Source of the DNA: Treponema sp.
GTDB taxonomy: Bacteria; Spirochaetota; Spirochaetia; Treponematales; Breznakiellaceae
Length of the DNA: 7,330 nt
Assembly (NCBI GenBank): GCA_031259515.1
Contig: JAIRLK010000020.1
Span: 1-7,330 of the forward strand
Reading direction: 5' to 3'
Shown: positions 5,482 through 7,330 of the stretch, piece by piece
Layout of the letters: each line of letters opens with the position of its first letter
Numbering within the stretch: position 1 is the stretch's first letter
The notes under the pieces: generated by a model
The model's database searches: none
The model's input: the letters and a program-made list of their open reading frames with translations, nothing else
Told to the model about the DNA's origin: nothing
Position numbers and translations under genes: made by a program

Positions 5482-6555
5482 ATGATCACCATCAAGCAGA
5501 TTGCGGAAATCGCGGGCGTAAGCCCCAGCACGGTTTCCAATGTCCTCCAGGGTCGTACCCACAAAATGACCAAAGAGACCCTGGAACGGGTGCGGCAGGT
5601 TATCAATGAAAACGACTACGTGTCCAACATGAGCGGCAGGACGCTTGGGCGGTACGGTTCCAAACTCATCGGCGTCGTGATGAATTTTGACCAGCGGGAC
5701 GAAGTGAACGCCATACAGGACCCTTTTTGGGGCGGGATCATCGGGGATTTGGAGCATGAGATACGGAACGCCGGGTATTTCATGATGCTCTACATCTCCC
5801 GCAATGTGGAAGAAAGCCTGAAGATGGCCGCGTCCTGGAATGTCGAGGGCCTTATCGCCCTGGGGTGCAATACGGATAGCTGCCGTAAATTTATGGAAAG
5901 GGCTCAAAAATTACAGATACCCATCGTTTTTATCGACGCCTACTATTACGGCGGCGAATTCAGTTTCGTTAATACCGGGCTTCAGGATTGGACAGGCGGG
6001 CATTTGATGGCCGAATATCTGATCCGCCAGGGGCATAAGAGGATCGCTTTTTTGGCCGATGCCTGGGAACCCATAGGGGTTGATTACGAGCGTTTGCGGG
6101 GATGTAAAAAGGCCCTGGAAGAGCACGGCCTGATCTTTGCCCCTGATGATTACGTCTGTTTGAGCCGTAATGTCAGGGAACGGGGCGAAATACTTAAGGC
6201 TTTTCTGAAGGAGCGGCTGCGCGAGTATTCCGCCCTGTTTTTCGCTTCCGATTACCTTGCCGCCTGGGGCCTCAACCTGTTTCAGGATGAAGGCATACGG
6301 GTTCCCCGTGACCTATCCGTTGCGGGGTTTGACGATAATCTTTTTGCCCGTACGGTCCGGCCCCAACTTACCACCGTCAAACAGGACATCGCTAAAAAAG
6401 CGTATTTCGCCGTGCGGCAGGCCCTCAGCCTGATCCGTAACGTACCGCTGGAACCGGAGCAGACGCAGATCCGCCTGCCCGTATCCCTGGTCATCAGAGA
6501 CAGCGTAGCGGCGGCCTGGCCTGGGCCTTTAGAGCCTGCTGCGCTTCGCGCATAA
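5482..6555 (+). CDS. LacI-family transcriptional regulator
   Basis: This is a 357-residue cytoplasmic DNA-binding repressor or activator of the LacI/GalR type, close to the family's usual length. Residues 3-48 form the helix-turn-helix (TIKQIAEIAGVSPSTVSNVL), with Pro15, Ser16 and Asn20 at the operator-reading positions of the recognition helix. Residues 49-56 (NMSGRTLG) are the hinge helix with the minor-groove leucine Leu55; the usual Ala of 'AR.L' is Gly52. From Leu62 (LIGVVM) to about 340 is the periplasmic-binding-protein-like effector domain, with the conserved SVAGFDD (279-285) and PQLTT (294-298) blocks. The effector, usually a sugar or nucleotide, cannot be read from sequence, and no sugar transporter or enzyme is in the window. 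The start is fixed by TGA at 5476-5478. The RBS is poor (AATGAG). It lies 60 nt after the CHASE2 gene, with no terminator seen between, so co-transcription is possible. Confidence 0.93.
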   Translation: MITIKQIAEIAGVSPSTVSNVLQGRTHKMTKETLERVRQVINENDYVSNMSGRTLGRYGSKLIGVVMNFDQRDEVNAIQDPFWGGIIGDLEHEIRNAGYFMMLYISRNVEESLKMAASWNVEGLIALGCNTDSCRKFMERAQKLQIPIVFIDAYYYGGEFSFVNTGLQDWTGGHLMAEYLIRQGHKRIAFLADAWEPIGVDYERLRGCKKALEEHGLIFAPDDYVCLSRNVRERGEILKAFLKERLREYSALFFASDYLAAWGLNLFQDEGIRVPRDLSVAGFDDNLFARTVRPQLTTVKQDIAKKAYFAVRQALSLIRNVPLEPEQTQIRLPVSLVIRDSVAAAWPGPLEPAALRA

Positions 6556-6572
6556 ATTTTAGATTGCGTGTA

Positions 6573-6602
6573 ATGGAGGTTTTCATGAAGGAGGTTTTTA
6601 TG
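6573..6602 (+). repeat. Duplicated start-codon/Shine-Dalgarno modules before the PPC-like lipoprotein
   Basis: Three in-frame ATGs lie at 6573, 6585 and 6600. The first two are each followed by GAGGTTTT(C/T), so the leader reads as a 12-nt unit and a 15-nt unit (the second has an extra AAG), then ATGAAGGA. GGAGG at 6575-6579 is 5 nt before ATG 6585, and AAGGAGG at 6588-6594 is 5 nt before ATG 6600. The strongest site therefore serves 6600, but the other two ATGs would extend the same protein by 5 or 9 residues. Confidence 0.8.
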
Positions 6603-7330
6603 AAGGAAAACAAATTTTTGACCGGAGGAATGTTAGCTGGATTGCTGGCAGGTATCCTTGCAGGCTGCGAGTGGACTCCGGTTAATACCGACGGTGAAAC
6701 GATGCAGTCCGCAATCCCGCTTGCCCTTAACACGTGGGCGGACGGTGAACTCGCCGCAGGCGGGAAGCAGTGGTTCAAATTCACCGCAACGGCGGGGAGC
6801 CAGTATATCCACGTTGCTTACGGAACGTTTCAAGACGTGTACGTCCAACTGTATGACCGCGCGGGCAGTGAGGTGGGAAGCCCATATACTTTCGAGCCAA
6901 ACGGCGGCTACACCGGCCTGAGCGTTACCAAGGGCAGGGTGTATTATCTCATGGCGTCGTCTTCTTCCGGCGGAACGTACAAGATAGCGTTCACTGAATC
7001 GGCGGAAGTAACGCCCGATATAGCGGCGGAAATGGCTTCTGCCGCGGCGCTTGCCGCCGGCGTTTGGGCGCGGAATGACCTCGCCGCAGGCGGGAGGCAG
7101 TGGTTCAAATTCACCGCAACGGCGGAGACGCTGTATATCCACGTTGTTTACGGAACCTTACGGGACATGTACGTCCAACTGCATGACAACGCGGGCAGGA
7201 AGATGGGAGACCCCTACGCTTTCAATCAAAATGGCGACTACGCCAGCCTGCTCGTTGACCGCGGCAACGAATATTATCTTGAGGTGTGGCCGGGTTCCGG
7301 CAGGGGGTCGTACAAGATAGCGTTCAATAC
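6600..7330 (+). CDS. Lipoprotein with tandem PPC-like beta-sandwich repeats (3' end outside window)
   Basis: The frame from ATG 6600 stays open for 243 codons to the window edge. The start was chosen because AAGGAGG sits 5 nt upstream and gives a compact signal peptide (MKENKFLTGG, then LAGLLAGILAGC) with the lipobox Cys at 23. After a short linker come two copies of one domain, residues 46-131 and 156-242. Each runs LAAGG(K/R)QWFKFTATA, then YIHV(A/V)YGT, YVQL(Y/H)D, a Tyr-rich YY strand and a closing YKIAF. This order fits the PPC (pre-peptidase C-terminal, PF04151-like) beta-sandwich: 'aGe.dyFkf...D..v.lyD..G...Y.i.v...Y.l.f'. Such domains are common on exported proteins and often assist binding or folding. 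The copies are exactly 330 bp apart over most of their length, with long identical stretches. The gene begins 44 nt after the LacI stop with no terminator visible. An enzyme or further repeats may follow beyond 7330. Confidence 0.82.
   Translation, partial: MKENKFLTGGMLAGLLAGILAGCEWTPVNTDGETMQSAIPLALNTWADGELAAGGKQWFKFTATAGSQYIHVAYGTFQDVYVQLYDRAGSEVGSPYTFEPNGGYTGLSVTKGRVYYLMASSSSGGTYKIAFTESAEVTPDIAAEMASAAALAAGVWARNDLAAGGRQWFKFTATAETLYIHVVYGTLRDMYVQLHDNAGRKMGDPYAFNQNGDYASLLVDRGNEYYLEVWPGSGRGSYKIAFN
6735..7325 (+). repeat. Tandem 330-bp coding repeat (two copies seen)
   Basis: Unit 1 spans about 6735-6992 and unit 2 about 7065-7325, with a 24-residue Ala-rich linker between. CTCGCCGCAGGCGGGA at 6750 recurs at 7080, followed by a shared CAGTGGTTCAAATTCACCGC. 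Further matching blocks include TATATCCACGTTG, TACGTCCAACTG and TACAAGATAGCGTTCA. Unit 2 has one extra codon near its end. Confidence 0.9.

Noticed and set aside
6556..6599. Terminator between the lacI-type gene and the lipoprotein gene
   Set aside because: No hairpin is visible in these 44 bases; the T-rich bits belong to the duplicated start modules.
6633..7142. Minus-strand open frame (169 codons), and short plus-strand frames at 6658 and 7051, in the repeat region
   Set aside because: They mirror the 330-bp repeats in the wrong frame. The frame from 6600 has a lipoprotein signal peptide and conserved domain repeats, so it is the real gene.
1..7330. CRISPR array, tRNA/rRNA gene, insertion sequence or phage module
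   Set aside because: I saw no short regularly spaced repeats, cloverleaf-like sequence, transposase or integrase motif, or terminal inverted repeats on either strand.

Overview
The window reads as a moderately GC-rich bacterial chromosome, most plausibly a spirochaete of the Treponema type (for example the termite-gut lineages). This rests on style only: two lipoproteins with LGGC/LAGC lipoboxes, a DUF4398-type helical lipoprotein, large repeat-built surface proteins and a CHASE2 membrane protein. No marker gene fixes the taxon.

Layout from left to right. Positions 2-1030 hold the 3' end of a beta-rich, probably surface-exposed protein whose start lies outside the window. It ends at a textbook intrinsic terminator (1066-1102). 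The 238-bp gap that follows holds a candidate promoter and a tiny AGGAGG-led ORF (1214-1249). A short QueG-like protein (1269-2195) comes next: a corrinoid/4Fe-4S epoxyqueuosine reductase of tRNA queuosine synthesis, here with an Asn where QueG has its catalytic Asp. It converges, across a bidirectional-looking terminator (2207-2235), on a minus-strand lipoprotein (2261-2851).

A 119-bp divergent intergenic region with two small palindromes separates that lipoprotein from an 816-residue CHASE2 protein (2971-5421). The CHASE2 protein carries a C-terminal class III cyclase-like domain that has lost most of its catalytic residues. Sixty bases downstream is a LacI-family repressor (5482-6555), with the 10-bp palindrome TAACCGGTTA just before its start. 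Closely behind it lies a lipoprotein (6600 to beyond 7330) made of tandem PPC-like beta-sandwich repeats that are nearly identical in part at the DNA level. Its start is preceded by two duplicated, in-frame start-codon/Shine-Dalgarno modules.

The genes do not form one pathway. The common thread is the cell envelope: a surface protein, two lipoproteins and a membrane sensor-like protein, plus a local repressor whose regulon is not visible because no sugar transport or catabolic gene is present. I see no CRISPR array, tRNA, rRNA, IS element or phage gene. The most unusual items are the degenerate cyclase fused to CHASE2, the substituted QueG, and the repeat-built lipoprotein with its stuttered start region.
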